A stretch of 64,000 nucleotides of DNA from Liolophura sinensis (GCF_032854445.1 NC_088299.1:4003001-4067000), one strand, 5' to 3'. Counted from the stretch's first letter, positions 30,358 through 43,659 are shown. Translations and numbers: made by a program. The notes: generated from the letters alone by a model not told the origin.

Positions 30358-32508
30358 CTTGAGTGCGGGTTATAATCGAGGACAACGCTCTCAGTCGAGA
30401 AACGTGGTGTTCATGCAAACTGTCGATATGCCAGTAAAATTTTTGATGGGGATTTGTTGACAATAAATAATCGATGACGCTCGTGGGTTCTTTTGCCAAG
30501 AGTCCTACGCTCCCCGCAGACCTCTTGCCTTCCACCAATATCTGTTGTATGTGTGAAAGTTCGTAAGTAACTTGCCAAAGGTGGATGGTTTACTCTTCAC
30601 ACTTTCAAATTGGTTTCTTCCATCCACAAAACTGGTCGCCACTTAATAAGCGGAAAATGACAGTACGACTTTTAAACAAATATTATTTTGTTTACATCCA
30701 CTTATTAACATTTACACTCAATATAACGTATACTATGGTAAAGTAGTCCTGGTGAGATTAAAATTTAGGGCAACCCTCCCAGTTGACAAAAGTGGTGTTT
30801 ATGTCAACAGAATTTACCATCAATATGTCTGTAAAAGCTTCGCTTGCTCCTGAAGAAACCTTGTCATCTGCTGATACCTTATTGTAATCTGTTGTCACTC
30901 TCTCGGCTACTCCGCTCGCCACCCTATATGGATTAAGATTAACATACACACCCTAATTAATTATTCTATCAGTATAAACAAATGTTTTTCCATATCTTGT
31001 ATGCTTTCGATGATTTAAGTCAAAATCCACTACTCTCTTCTACACCTGATAATCTCTCCTATGTCTGATAATCTCCCAACCACAAAGAATGCTTTCGTTC
31101 GCCATTTCCGATGTGTTCATTCCGGTCAGCTGTTGAGGGCACGTTGACCTCTCAAAGATTATGTCTGGCGACATCACGCGATATATCAGCAAGAGAGAAA
31201 CAATCATCCGATTGCTTCGAATATCAAATTACCAAAAACAGTAGATTAGACATTATTGGAGATTTTAATTAGTTTACAATAAATGTAAGTAACAGATTTA
31301 TCGTTCAACACTAACGTTGATGACCACTTGTTTACCACCAAAACAATACTTGTAAATCACACGTGGGAAATTTAGTCAGCAACTTACTAAAGGTCAGTGG
31401 TTTACACCCTTACTCCCTTTAAAATTCCTCCACCCGCTACGGCATAAGTGAAAAATCCCTTGACGTTAAAGGGACATTGGCTTGCTAAACTAAATTAGCC
31501 TATTCCTTTCAGGTTCACTTGGCTCCAGTTTGTTTCTGTTATATCGCGACGGAAAATAAGGCAGGGGAAGATTATAGATTTGTTTTTCTTTTCATGAGAT
31601 CTTCATCCTGTTTATATAAACAGTATTATATTGAGGTCAATATCCTCCGATATAAATCATGTATCGTATATCAATATCAACTTTACGCTCAGAGGCTGTA
31701 TAAGAGTCGCACGTGTCAGTGTCACGTGATCTGAATCGAGGCCACCTGAAATGGGATATTTTTTGTGGCTCATTCTGTCAATAAAAATCGTGCGAAACCT
31801 ACATATGTTTTGCAAACCAGCTCAGACAGAGGCTGCCCTATGCGTCTAGCTACACTCGACAGCTAATCGAGCAGGACATGAGTTTCTACAGGTTTGCTCA
31901 AAGGGTGCTGGGTAAATATTTTTATAAGAGCTCGATAATGAGAAAAAAGAAGAGTGTGTACTGAGTGCTCATGTATGGTCGAAATGAAAACTAACAAATC
32001 TAAGCAATAGACTTTTGTCGACTTGGGTTTGTAAAACACATCACGAATAACCATGTCGGCAGGCGAAGAAAAACTGCCCAGGTGTAATATTTTACGCAAG
32101 GCAATTCTTAAACTGTATTATTAAGCGTCGTGAGAGATATTTCAGTGAGATTATGTTTGAAGAATCAATTACCCATAAATTCCCCCAAAAGACTTGGCAA
32201 CTGGTTATCTAAAGGGCCATGCATTCACATCAGAGTTACAGAAGCTATCTATAGACGTGTGATACGCCGCAATGTTTTTATTGTTGTCAATACTTGCAAT
32301 TTACAATGGAAACCCCAGAAACTGTTTGCTGTCACACTTTGACTCTTTGAAATATATGCGTCGAAAGAGACATTCGTATACCAGCCGTCAACTAGCAAGG
32401 ACGTTTCAGGTCAATAATCGCAAGGCCAATTTCCCCAAAACGACGTATAACACTCTTACGGTATAGAAAGCAGCAACAGAAAACAGACTCAGTGACTCAA
32501 TATTACAA
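30358..32508. other. Non-coding stretch with a diverged direct repeat
   Basis: Blocks at about 30366-30440 and 30741-30815 are similar (AAACGTGGTGTTCATG versus AAAGTGGTGTTTATG, then ATATG-C-GTAAAA), so a diverged unit of about 375 bases occurs twice. No gene was recognised. Confidence 0.45.
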
Positions 32509-33840
32509 TGTTAACAATGCCTTATATATAGAATGAGACGTACAGTTTTACAGACAGTTAAACAACAACAACATACACATCAGTATTACCGGTCTTTACA
32601 AGTTTCCAGTTCACCTTTGCATCCCAAGGAATGTATTCCAGGAAATCCAACGTAAAGACCATGGGATAAACACACAATTCACACAAGTCACAAATTGTCC
32701 TAGACAGGTACTTCGCCAGGTTAGCGAACACGAACACAGTACACAGGTTACACAGAACTGGAACAGTCAAGCCTTTGAATGACGTCACATCCGCAGAGCA
32801 CAACACAGGGTAAATACAGGCATGGAGGTATAATCCACTTCAGATCAGTCACAGCTCCCGCAGAAACTCACAAACGAGCCGTTCAGAGACGTAGAGTAAT
32901 GTCACCTTGTGGCAGAACGAACGTCCTTTGCAAAACTGAAAACTTATATATAGAATGAGACGTACAGTTTTACAGACAGTTAAACAACAACAACAACAAC
33001 ATACACATCAGTATTACCGGTCTTTACAAGTTTCCAGTTCACCTTTGCATCCCAAGGAATGTATTCCAGGAAATCCAACGTAAAGACCATGGGATAAACA
33101 CACAATTCACACAAGTCACAAATTGTCCTAGACAGGTACTTCGCCAGGTTAGCGAACACGAACACAGTACACAGGTTACACAGAACTGGAACAGTCAAGC
33201 CTTTGAATGACGTCACATCCGCAGAGCACAACACAGGGTAAATACAGGCATGGAGGTATAATCCACTTCAGATCAGTCACAGCTCCCGCAGAAACTCACA
33301 AACGAGCCGTTCAGAGACGTAGAGTAATGTCACCTTGTGGCAGAACGAACGTCCTTTGCAAAACTGAAAACTTCAGTTTAGAGTCCTTGACGACCTTGTC
33401 GGTCAGGTGAGGTCAGCGTGTTAAACAAATTACACAGTCCACACTGTATAATCATAATAAAGATCCGAACACCAATAAACGTGACTTCCGCAGAAATTCA
33501 CATAAATCAGACATCAGTACTACTGTGGTAAACAAACGGTGCCGGCATAAAAATCTGTCCTCCCAAATGAAACTGGCATCACCAGCTCATATCAAAATAA
33601 TGGACTCGATACGAGAGCGTCTCACACTCTCCTGGCTCCCAGTGGATGCAGCAAAAATACCTCCCCTCTGCACAGAAAACACGGCTTATATACGTGCCAG
33701 GTGGATTCAACTATTTTTAGACACAGAATTAACAGCCAATGAACAGCCAGTTAAATAAACAGAGCCTTGAACAAGGTGCTTTCAGCCAGGTCCGCGCTGT
33801 ACATATATAACAGGGCCTGTTATGCTTATAACATATAACA
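32509..33840 (-). mobile_element. LTR-like block, possibly a solo LTR, with internal duplication
   Basis: On the minus strand the block begins TGTTATATGTTATAAGC and ends GGCATTGTTAACA, giving the TG...CA ends and a short TGTTA/TAACA inverted repeat typical of LTRs. A TATA-like TATATAAG lies at 33685-33692 on the same strand. No flanking 5-base duplication is evident, and no gag or pol coding sequence adjoins it, so a solo LTR is only the best guess. Inside it, 428 bases are duplicated in tandem. Confidence 0.45.
32521..33373. repeat. Tandem duplication of ~428 bp, near-identical copies
   Basis: Copy 1 is at about 32521-32944 and copy 2 at about 32943-33373. They appear identical except for two extra CAA units in copy 2. 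The minus strand of each carries the same open stretch of about 82 codons (MLCSADVTSFKGL...), not resembling a known protein. Such identity means a recent duplication or an assembly duplication. Confidence 0.92.
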
Positions 33841-35415
33841 CCAAGGTCCGCAGACTAACAGTACATGAAGACGTTAAATAGTCATACATAACAACACAAA
33901 CAACCATAGAACTAAGAAAGGATATAATGTAGGAAAATAGGACGGAATCACGCAGAGAAGCAGCCCATAAAACCTTTCACGATGATTGTTTGTCGCAAGT
34001 ACGACAAATTCTGATCAATTAAGCTTAGTCAGAACGTAAATACGATAATCAAAGATAACATTTGATCTTATCGTGATCACCTCGTGATCGCTCTCGATAT
34101 ATTCAGATTGATTAAGATTTGCTACGATGGCCGCCGGTTGCCTTAATTAGTCTTAAGTGTACACTAAAAATTAATTTCTTTTAAAAGAAAGTCTGAGTGA
34201 TGCTAGAATGTATTGTGCTATTGCAGCAGATTATTCTGTTAAATATAACACATATATTATATTATATTAATTCAACATAAAAATTCAAGATGTTATGTTA
34301 AATATGACAGAATATTGTGTTATTGTAACAGAATACATTCTAGCATCACTCAGACAACAGACTCTCTGTTAAAATAAACAGATCTATTTTTTTAAGCGCA
34401 GGTGTGACTAGACCTTATAGAAGAATTCGAGCAGCTCATGTGCATCTGACTCCCATCGCGTAAGGTTACTGAAAAAGTCCAGCACGTACGCGTCAGAATC
34501 ATGTGAAATGATGCTGGTTTCAATGTTTCAAATCTACCAATATCCGCACGGTGTTATCCACGTGCCCAACTTGTTGCTCTATAACGGTTTGGGAGTTTAG
34601 AGCTAGAACTCTTCTATTGTTAAAGGTAAAAAAAAATCCAACCGTATCACGTGACCTGTTATATTTACTATAACATTGTCGTGTGAGAAAAAGTTTCACA
34701 AGAAGTTACTTAAATTACACGCGTGATAGAGAACACTGGGAAGCTGAATATTTGTGGATTTGAAAAGTTTCTAAAAGTGAGAGGTGTCATTTGTGCCTCT
34801 GGAACACAATGAGATGAGTGATCAGTAAACTAATGTCAAAAAGAGCTGCATGGCATTTTTCATAAGTCACATAACTGTTTTTATATTTCTCGACAAAAGA
34901 GTTCGAATTCAAAACTCTCCCATTGCCGTACGCCGCGGCACCCTCAGACCGTTTCAGGTCACATCTGAAGTAAATTACAAGCAGGAAAAGGGGTTCTTCA
35001 ATAGGACAACAACCCTGTTTGCAAGATCTTAATTTTGCAGAAAAAAAAACAAACGCAATGACTGAGATACTTTAAACAAAGTCTTTGTCATTCTCCAATT
35101 CACGTTGAGACACTTCAAGCAGTCAATACTCTGACTGTCTCTCTGAATTTTATTTTGTGGACATTTCATTCGTTTAATTCCCTTTAAAACCCCATGTAAT
35201 TCCTCTGATTTTTGCTGACCTGCTGACCTCACTGTTGTATGGTTATTCCAAGTCACTGATGGCAATCCTGGTTTTTAAAAAACATAACGACGACTATAGC
35301 TTTTACGTGGACACATTTACAAAATCGACTAAAGATAATGTATACAACACGATGTGAAGCTTTCATCAGAGTTGTGCTTGGCATTGATATCAGTTGGAGG
35401 ACTGTTCTTCAATTG
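33841..35415. other. Non-coding stretch with a foldback element
   Basis: Apart from the inverted-repeat element at 34178-34377, no features were recognised. Confidence 0.45.
34178..34377. mobile_element. Foldback / MITE-like element
   Basis: The arms GTCTGAGTGATGCTAGAATG (from 34191) and its complement ending at 34355 pair perfectly for about 24 bases, then imperfectly for about 40 more. Weaker pairing continues outward (TTTTAAAAGAAAGTC versus TTTTAACAGAGAGTC). The centre is AT-rich. It has the hallmarks of a non-autonomous hairpin element; the family is unknown. Confidence 0.7.
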
Positions 35416-35524
35416 TATTTATTTGTGTATCTAATTGGTGTTTAATTGGTCGCACTCAAGAATATTTCAGGTCAGACAGCATTGTTGTCCGGGGGGAAAC
35501 CCAAGACCATCTGCAGGTTGCTTT
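35416..35524 (-). repeat. SINE family A, reverse fragment
   Basis: TATTTATTTG, TAATTGGTGTTTAATTGG, CGCACTCAAGAATATTTCAG and GACCATCTGCAGGTTGC follow the family order in complement. Confidence 0.75.
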
Positions 35525-37876
35525 AAATCATCCAACGTACGATTGAAGAAGATTGCTCTTGCAAGCACCCCAGTTATGTCGTGTTTTTACATTAAATTGT
35601 ATTCATTTATTTTTGGCGTCTTGAAGCTACAATGGTTAGCAGTTATCCGCATGACAAAGTCCTAGAACTGAAATCAAACCAAGCTCTGATCTCAAGTCAC
35701 GTTGATGGGATCTATCCAGGCACCTTTTATGTTGATAGCTTGACTGCACAACTACAGCCCATGTATGTCGTGATTTAGCCGTTCCTTTCACGGTACGTAT
35801 AGATTTTGTTCCCTATTCCTGGTCGTTATTCTCAGAATCGATTAGCTATTGGCTGACATCTATAAAGTAAACATTACTTCTCATTATAGAATCGAGGGCC
35901 ATCTCTTGACGGGTCCGGCAGCAAGGTATGTTGTTGATGTTACAGTGTGTATCCGACTGCGTGAGACTGACAGTAACAACGACTAAACTGAGGTCTTCTT
36001 ACTAAAAAAAAAAAAGAACGACAGTTCAAGAAATGCAATGCAATTTTCGATAGAGATCGAGCTACTCTTCTCGTTCCAGGTAAGAAAGTTTCTCACACTG
36101 ATATATTTTAAGAATATATATGGTTTGTATACACTGTATATATACAGAGACTCTGTGGATGTACAGTTTCAGACTGTTGTTGTGACAACTTTATAAAAGA
36201 CAGCTGGCTGTAGAATTTGTAGTTTACAGTGAAAATTGCTGGTTAGGCTACATTGCTTAATTGTTAGAAACAGCTTTTTTCTGACTAAAAAAGACATTAG
36301 ACGGTGTTGTACTTTTTCACGGCCGAAATGCTGTATTCCTGCAAATGCCAATGAAACATACAGCAACATGATGTAAAGTTACGGTATTTTCTTGTAAATC
36401 TACTCCGTTTATCGTTGTAAAGTATTTAGAGCACTGTTCTCGGTTATAAACTGAACCAGGCATTGCGTATATATTTAAAACTTTTTTTCTATGTTAATTA
36501 TGTTAATGTTAATCATTCGTTCCTTATGAAAATTTTTTCCTATGAGACGAATCTTTCAAGGTACAATACACTGAATATAATATTGGCCATTCTGATAAAA
36601 CATGATGATTTACTTGTTAACAATTTGTACGCCATTAAAATTTCGGCGAACATATATCAAGATATTAAAGAAAACCGGCATAAAGTGTCTTTCTTCAGCG
36701 ATCGTTTTCCCCCACATGAAGCTGTTTTACCATGATATATGAGGTCTGTATTTTATACCCGTGTCTTGTGAAAGGTTTTTCTAATTTTTTATACATGAGA
36801 ATTTCCCTCTCATATTATTTTTTAGTAATTCAACAGTTTGCATGCGATTTTGTAATGCAGGTATAAAGTAACAGTATACTTTAGTTTTCAAAAAATTTTA
36901 AATAGCAACCGTGCAAAGACACGTGCAAGGGCGGTAAAATGTACATGTTCATAAATTATTTCATATTTACTTTACTTGTTCGTTTATTTTGTCCTATAGT
37001 CAGGAATGGTTACATATTGAACGCGGTCTATTTATTGATGGAGGATACAGGACAGTTTCCCATGGGAACCACCGCACCTCACGAGATACCTCACCAAACC
37101 ATCCTGCAAAAAAGGTTACAGCCTAGCCACTGAGAGTTTATTCGAACCCATGATCGTATTGGTTACTCAAAGTTCGTAAGAGTCTATCATAGCGCTACTA
37201 TCTTTGAGGGAAAAATTTGAAGTTCATGTGAATTGATATTATTTAGTCATTTCTTTACCAGTAAACTATCGCGCAATATGTGTGTTTTCACAGTTCATTT
37301 CACATGTGTCATATTACAAGACAAAAGTTGAGATTGGTCAGGCATAGTATAAAAGCAATTGCCGATCGACGAGTGAAAACACAAATGATGCTAGACCTAC
37401 TTTGATTTCGGACCTGTGCACTGCCCACATCTACTAATTTCAGTATCGTTATTGGAGTCATCTAGTGCATTAATTTTCTTCACTATGATCTTTTCGTACT
37501 TAATAATGTTATTTTAATTATTTACGGTATGCATCAGGGCAGCTAAATATAAATACTGGCTAACGTCTGAGTAGGCTAGAGAGTAATTGCTGTACAAAGA
37601 GTTATTGTGTTCATTTAGGAACACTAGATCTTGCTAATGCAAAAATGCCTCGTGAAGTGATCCATTCATTAGGTTTTCTTCACATGACTGAATACCATTA
37701 CTAATAAGGGTGGCGAGTATTGTGTATGGATTGTGGTAACCTTTCAGACCTAAGGTTACTCGGGCATAAGCCTTGTAGTCTATTTGCAATGACGTTTTAT
37801 GGACAATTTGGTAACGTATTATTCAATGGACCCGAGTAGGCATCGGGGCGGTAAAATGTACATCATTATCCCAAGT
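35525..37876. other. Non-coding stretch
   Basis: I see no repeat family member or conserved reading frame. CAG|GTAAGAAAG at about 36078-36087 is a good donor-like sequence, but no exon could be defined. Confidence 0.4.
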
Positions 37877-38126
37877 GGGGCCTCCGTAGCATAATGATTA
37901 GCGTGCTATCGCTGAAGAATGACCCAGGAGTTTCTCACCAGTGCGGTCGCTGCGACTTTAAGCCCAGCCCATGCAGGCTTCCTCATCGGTCGCACGTGGA
38001 AAGTTCTTGCAGCAACCTGCGGATTGTCGTGGGTTTCTCCCTTCGATCAGTCCGCACCATAATGCTGACCTCCCCCTTCTCACTGAAATATTCTTGCGTA
38101 GGGCAATCAAAATAAACAAATAAATC
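37877..38126 (+). repeat. SINE family A, full length but diverged
   Basis: GGGCCTCCGTAGCATAATGA (head), TGCGGTCGCTGCGACTTTAA (B box), AGCAACCTGCGGATTGTCGT and TGAAATATTCTTGCG occur in order, with an AAATAAACAAATAAAT tail. Confidence 0.82.
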
Positions 38127-39039
38127 ATTAGTGATGTGCTAACGACGCCATGCATTTGTCTTCACCATGTTCATGTAGTGATGACCTGTAATTCCATTTT
38201 TTTATGATTATATGAAAAATGATTTATGTAAAACTGTTCTAATATTAATACAGCTTCACAAAACTTTGTATCTCAGTTTTTCCGTAACCCTTTTCCAAAA
38301 AGACGTTGCCCTGGTTATAGTGCCATAAGACGACGTCATTTATGAGAAAAGTGATTTAAGAAGTTTTGTGAAAAAGGGCCCTCATATGTTTGGGAATATC
38401 TGAAGAACTTGAGTCCTTATGTCACCTACAACAGAAAGTTTATCTATTATATATTCATCAGGAAGCGCTCAGAGCAAGCTCAATGGCCATTAATATATTT
38501 GCGGAAAGCCAAAAAGATATTCTTTAGATAATAATGCCACACTATGGCTCTGAAATAGTAATTTCTTTTTTCAAACGAGAGCGAAGTATAGTCAAGCCTA
38601 GACAAAGTACAAAAATTACTCACTATAATATGATGTTAGGATCCCAAGTCAATTGAAACGTGATGAGTCCTTTTACTCAGTCATGTGGTGCTTCGGTGAA
38701 CCAGTCTGTCAGTCATGTGGTGATTCAATGAATCAGTCTGTCAGTCATGTGGTGATTCAGTGAATCAGTCTGTCAGTCATGTGGTGATTCAGTGAATCAG
38801 TCTGTCAGTCATGTGCATAATTCATTTTATTTAGTCTGACAGTCAGTCAGTAGTGTGTTAGAAACAAACCCATAACTATCGTTTGGTAACTCATATCAAA
38901 TACCGCTCTGGAATGATTACCGTCTGGTATTTAGCACATATCAGCGAGACAGAACCACTTGACATTTTTCTCTTAGTGAGGGTCTTGTATCCAACCGGAG
39001 ATATAGCATGAAACTTGCCACTATTTAAGCATTTTCCAT
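38127..39039. other. Non-coding stretch with a minisatellite
   Basis: No coding signal. It holds the 32-bp tandem repeat listed separately. Confidence 0.45.
38677..38815 (+). repeat. Minisatellite, 32-bp unit, about 4 copies
   Basis: TCAGTCATGTGGTGATTCAG then TGAATCAGTCTG is repeated about four times; the first copy is more diverged. Confidence 0.92.
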
Positions 39040-39390
39040 GAACAGATTGAATGAAACCCTAATTGAGGTAAACTGACAAGAAACCGGATTTCACCAGTTA
39101 CGTGTAGCCATTTGCCAATCGTCGCTGCTCTGGTCTTAACTCCACCTGCCGTTGCTATTCGTAATGCATTCCTGTATAGGCTAAGATGCTGCTAGTGGAC
39201 CAAGCATCCCCCAAACCTGGTCGTTTTGCAATTTTTTCGTCTCATTGTTTATTAGATGTGAAGAAAACACAGCATTTGAATTATTCTAGACCAGTGACGT
39301 CTGATGAATTGTAAATATCAACAATGCAATTTTTTACCCAATTCTTCTTAAGCCAGGTGCAAGCTACGTGTAAATTGCTAATATTTATTC
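39040..39390 (+). repeat. Dispersed repeat C, two adjacent pieces
   Basis: A 3' piece (AAACTGACAAGAAACCGGAT, TTTCACCAGTTACGTG, at about 39040-39150) is followed by a 5' piece (GGACCAAGCATCCCCCAAAC, CTAGACCAGTGACGTCTGAT, at about 39160-39390). The order suggests two copies in tandem, each incomplete. Confidence 0.65.
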
Positions 39391-39536
39391 AAAACACATA
39401 TAGATTAGTGTCTGGAGCTATACAGTAGACAAGAAAACTCGCATGACTCTGAATGAGGAAGCAGCGAAGAAAACACATATAGATTAGTGTCTGGAGCTAT
39501 ACAGTAGACAAGTAAACTCACATGACTCTGAATGAT
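39391..39536 (+). repeat. Tandem duplication, 79-bp period
   Basis: AAAACACATATAGATTAGTG ... ATGACTCTGAATGA occurs at 39391 and again at 39470 with only two or three differences. Confidence 0.92.
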
Positions 39537-40592
39537 CAGATAATGTCCTGGATCACTATATAGACATTACACTCAACATGTCACCCACTGCTCTACATCT
39601 CTTATTGTGGTTCAAACTGTCGATAACGGAATGCACCTACATGACCTCTACGTACATGTAATAAGTACATGTAAAACCCATATACTCAGTTTCTTCGTTT
39701 TTCTACACACAGAATACGACATTTTTACTCTAGACAGCTTTGACAAATTTGGTGACACGCATTTTCTTTACCAATGCTTGATCAATTATTCAAATCTTGT
39801 ATCGGGACCTCCGTGATGTTAGCATTCTGTTGTTAGAAATTTGTCTTCCAATGTTTGACCCGGTTCGTTTCTTAGGGTTGTCGGCTAAAATACTTGTACG
39901 ATTACCTGATTCGATGCTTGAATTCGCGAGCTCAGCATTGATTACATGCTGTGTTTCTCCTGTATCAACAATGACTTTTGTTCACAGGCTATAGATGGGA
40001 AAGGGGGGGGGGCGAAAATAAGGCGATATTGGTGCCATTCTCTCCTTGGAGCTGAAGTGGTATCAAAGATGGCGGAGAGTCGGTGGCGGTCTATTTCATT
40101 TCATTTACCTCGTTGTAACATTGTTCCGTTGTCACAAAGGTGTCAAACAATAAAACATTCAATTCCTTCACGTCAGGCTATAGTGCATTGAAGCTTTGTC
40201 GACTAAAAAGATACTGTGGGTGTATGCAGACAATTGCGTTTGTTTACATGGTTACAAAATGCCTTCTCATGTGCGGTGTTATGCATTCTCTCTGGTGAGA
40301 TATCCTATAGTAAAGTGGCAGCTTGTTTGTGTTGTTTGTATCAGTAATGGTGTCTGCGTTAAGTGCCTTGACTAACCGTCTCTCGGTGTTTGCACGCTCA
40401 GCATTGACAAATACTATTATATTCCTTACAGCGCTTATACAGTGCTCCCTAACGCTCGCTTGACATGTACATCACTTCCACCACTAGAAAATTTTGTATA
40501 AAAATCTCGAACAAAACCAAGGTCTCTGATCATGATGAGGTGGTAAGTGATGTCATACGTAAAGTAACAACTGTGTATCAGTCATTGTTCAT

Positions 40593-40820
40593 GGAGGCTT
40601 TTATGCCCGAGGTGGTTAGCGTGAGCAATGACCCAGCAGGAGTCTCTCACCAATGCGGTCGTTCATGCTGGCTTTCTCTCCGGTCGTACGTGCGAAGGTC
40701 TGCCAGCAACTTGTGGATGGGTTCCCCCGCGCTCTGTCCGGTTTCTTCTCACCATAATGCTGGCTGCGTCGTATAAGTGAAATATTCTTGAGTACGACAC
40801 AAAACATCGATCAAATAAAA
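40593..40820 (+). repeat. SINE family A, nearly full length
   Basis: It has TTATGCCCGAGGTGGTTAGC (head), CATGCTGGCTTTCTCTCCGG, TACGTGCGAAGGTCTGCCAG and GTCGTATAAGTGAAATATTC, with tail GATCAAATAAAA. Confidence 0.87.
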
Positions 40821-41924
40821 GTGGTGGCAGCGATGTAAAGCGAACGTAAAGAGCGGAAAACGTGCTGTCGGGAGAAGTGTGATGTGCGGTTAGCTTTTTT
40901 TGTGATAGTGAAAATGTCTTGAGATTTTTAATACAAAATATACACCCAATAACAAATATAAAACAAATAACAGAAATCAATTTCGACGACGTTCATCCAA
41001 TGGCTGGCTACCACAAATTTGTGATAAATGTTCATCTTAACTCCATTTTCTTTGTTAAAAGGATAGAGAATTGACGCTAGTTGGGCTGACAGTGGAGATA
41101 GGCTTAGGCTAGGCACAGCTTGGGCTTGCCTATCCCTTACACTAGCCAATCAGAATCGATTCTGTATCCATTTAAAGTCTAAATGCTCTAGACGCATGAT
41201 GATTTTGTCGGTCAGAAAAAAATGTCCAGTTGTCATGATACTGTCTGTATAATACAATGCACTTAACCAACAAGTATTATGACAGATCAAGGCGTAAGTT
41301 CTAATGGCTTTTGAGAAACCAGTTACCATTTGGTTAACCATGCGGATGGCGATTACTTTCTGGTATCAATAAGCAGAGTAGATCGGACATCAAAAGTTTG
41401 GCATGCTTGTAGGTTACACTAAGCACAATATGTGGATAATTGTGGCGAGTAAAGCAAAGTAAATAAATGATGTATAGCATTTTCTACAGTCCTGTGCGCT
41501 TGGGGGAGTGCGAACATTGCCGGAGGGCACTTTCTAACTGTCCCTCAAGATATATACACTTTGTATATTGCATATTTATAGTTGTAGTCACGCCAGCTTG
41601 GGAAAAGTTATCGAACTCTTTGTGATGAAACGTCAGATAGGGGCTATTCAGCCATATGTAATATCGGCTAGAATCTCCTACAAATAAATCTCCTTTGAAG
41701 CACCCTGAAGTGTCACGTGAAAATATGTCTAGTCAAAGAGATAAAATGACAACAACCAAAAAACAAGTTGGTTTAACCCCTCTTGTTTATTTCATTCAGA
41801 CACGGTGCTACGGGGATTCCTGTACGCTTTTAACCATACGCATGATAGTTAGAAATGACATACTTGGAATAAAACGCTAACAACGGTGTAAAATACCAAA
41901 TAAATAAATAAATAATAAATAAAA
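40821..41924. other. Non-coding stretch
   Basis: No gene recognised. A degenerate SINE A end (GGTGTAAAATACCAAATAAA then TAAATAAATAAT) lies at about 41885-41924. Confidence 0.4.
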
Positions 41925-42060
41925 CCCTAACTTTGGCTAATTGACGAGAGGCCGATTTTCACCGATAATTCGTATGACCTTTTGCCAACTATTACCTTCT
42001 TGTCACTGCTCTGGTTTTAACTCTCTCCTATTTTATACCATACATCTTGCTACTGGAGTG
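41925..42060 (+). repeat. Dispersed repeat C, 3' part
   Basis: AACCCTAACTTTGGCTAATT, GACGAGAGGCCGATTTTCAC and TTGTCACTGCTCTGGTTTTA follow the family order. Confidence 0.65.
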
Positions 42061-43659
42061 GTTCGGGAATAAACTGGTAAATATGTTGATAATGTGCTTT
42101 AAAAAGTACTGAATAACCTAAATAAAACTTGTGAACCTCTTTCAGGTTAATATAGCTGGTAATAATCGAACGATGGATGAGCAGACGCAGGGAATAACGT
42201 GTCTCTCAAACAAAGAATATTATACGGGATGTGTTAGATGAAATAAACGGACATTACAAAGTCTAAACAAATTACGTCCTCATGACTATAGATAATGAAT
42301 ATTTTAATTTCCTTCTGCGCTTTTCGTTTTGTCTCATGTGTTCCTCCAAGTGCAACCTTTCAAGTTCCCAGTTTTATCGCACTCATAACATGCTCTATAT
42401 TTAATTCATAAATGTCAAGCGACTCATAATATAAGCATTTGGGCTGTCGAAAAATTGCAAAAACAAATAAATGGAACACATCAAAACACAGCTGACTCAA
42501 CATCAAAGATAGCTGTTACACTAAACCAGCTTTAATGCCGATTATAAGTGGCCTTGTGTGTTTGCTGTGTTTAATGAGCTGGGAGATTTTCCTTTATTGA
42601 ATCCAGTTTGAGCTACATTTGAGCTGCAAAATTGTGTTGTTATTGTTCTGAATTTTTTTCTTTGGTTTTATGTTTCTTTTATATCTTTTCCTTTCTTGCT
42701 ATTGTTTTAAGGAGGTTTTTAACCAGGTAATAAATTGTTTGTCTCTTGTATTTCGTGTGTGCCCACATGTTAATAACATTACAATACATAGCTGGAATGA
42801 ATGAATGAGTGAATGAAACCTTTAGTTAAAGCGGTTAGCTCTGTCAAATTAAACACTTTGCTCTTCCCATACACCCTCTATAACAATACATGAACATTGA
42901 ACAAGTACAAACAGTATATACAATTCCACTTTTAAAAACATGATAACAATCAATAACACATCACTATCAGTTTACTGGTTGAAATAATTTTTTTTCGTGT
43001 AGCAATGAATTTTTTCCTCTTTGTCTTGTGAAAGCACGTTGTTTACGGCAAACGTTAGACGGAGCAAATGGCCCCACGCGTTCGAACTATGCGATTTGTC
43101 GTGATTCGAATGCTGAAATGGCACATTTTCCTTCTACTAATCTCACGGATGACTCGACAATTGCATCCTGAGAACGCGACGTCGCCAAGTCCCAAATGAA
43201 TAATGAGAGCTGGGAAAATCAGAAATTCCCTGTCAAACGTCGAGATTAAACTCGTACCCCCTGTAGCTCGTGGTCTGCACCCCACGGAAGTTCTTCTCAT
43301 TAGTAAAAGCTTATAATTGGCACTTGCCTCCATTTTGCTTTTGTTCCGCTGCCCGATGCTATGTACGTATATAAATATGAATGCATGGCTGAACACCACA
43401 TCGGCAATGTTTCAGCCATATCGTTGTATGTATAGCCGGTTTATGCTTGTATGCTCTTTATACCAGACCTGAGACGTCATAAATCCAAGTCGTTCAATAA
43501 CAAGGAAGGCAGAACAAGCAGGTGTTCCGATATTGGTCGGCAGTATGTCAATTATTGATCTAATTTCCTAACAGAAATTGCCATTTCTTGATGTTATCGT
43601 CTAATTATTCTATGTACGTGATCTTAATTTGTTATATATAGGATAATAGTACTACATTT
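42061..43659. other. Non-coding stretch
   Basis: No protein match recognised. About 43060-43430 is less AT-rich and has a 114-codon open minus frame (from 43399) without family motifs; it ends with a GGCAATGTTTCAGCCATATC block shared with about 28490, so it is probably an old repeat. Confidence 0.4.

Noticed and set aside
32558-33234. Two identical 82-84 codon minus frames as a duplicated gene pair
   Set aside because: They lie inside the LTR-like block's tandem duplication and have no recognisable domain; identity reflects the DNA duplication.
43055-43399. 114-codon minus frame
   Set aside because: No family motif, and its flank shares a block with other repeats in the window.
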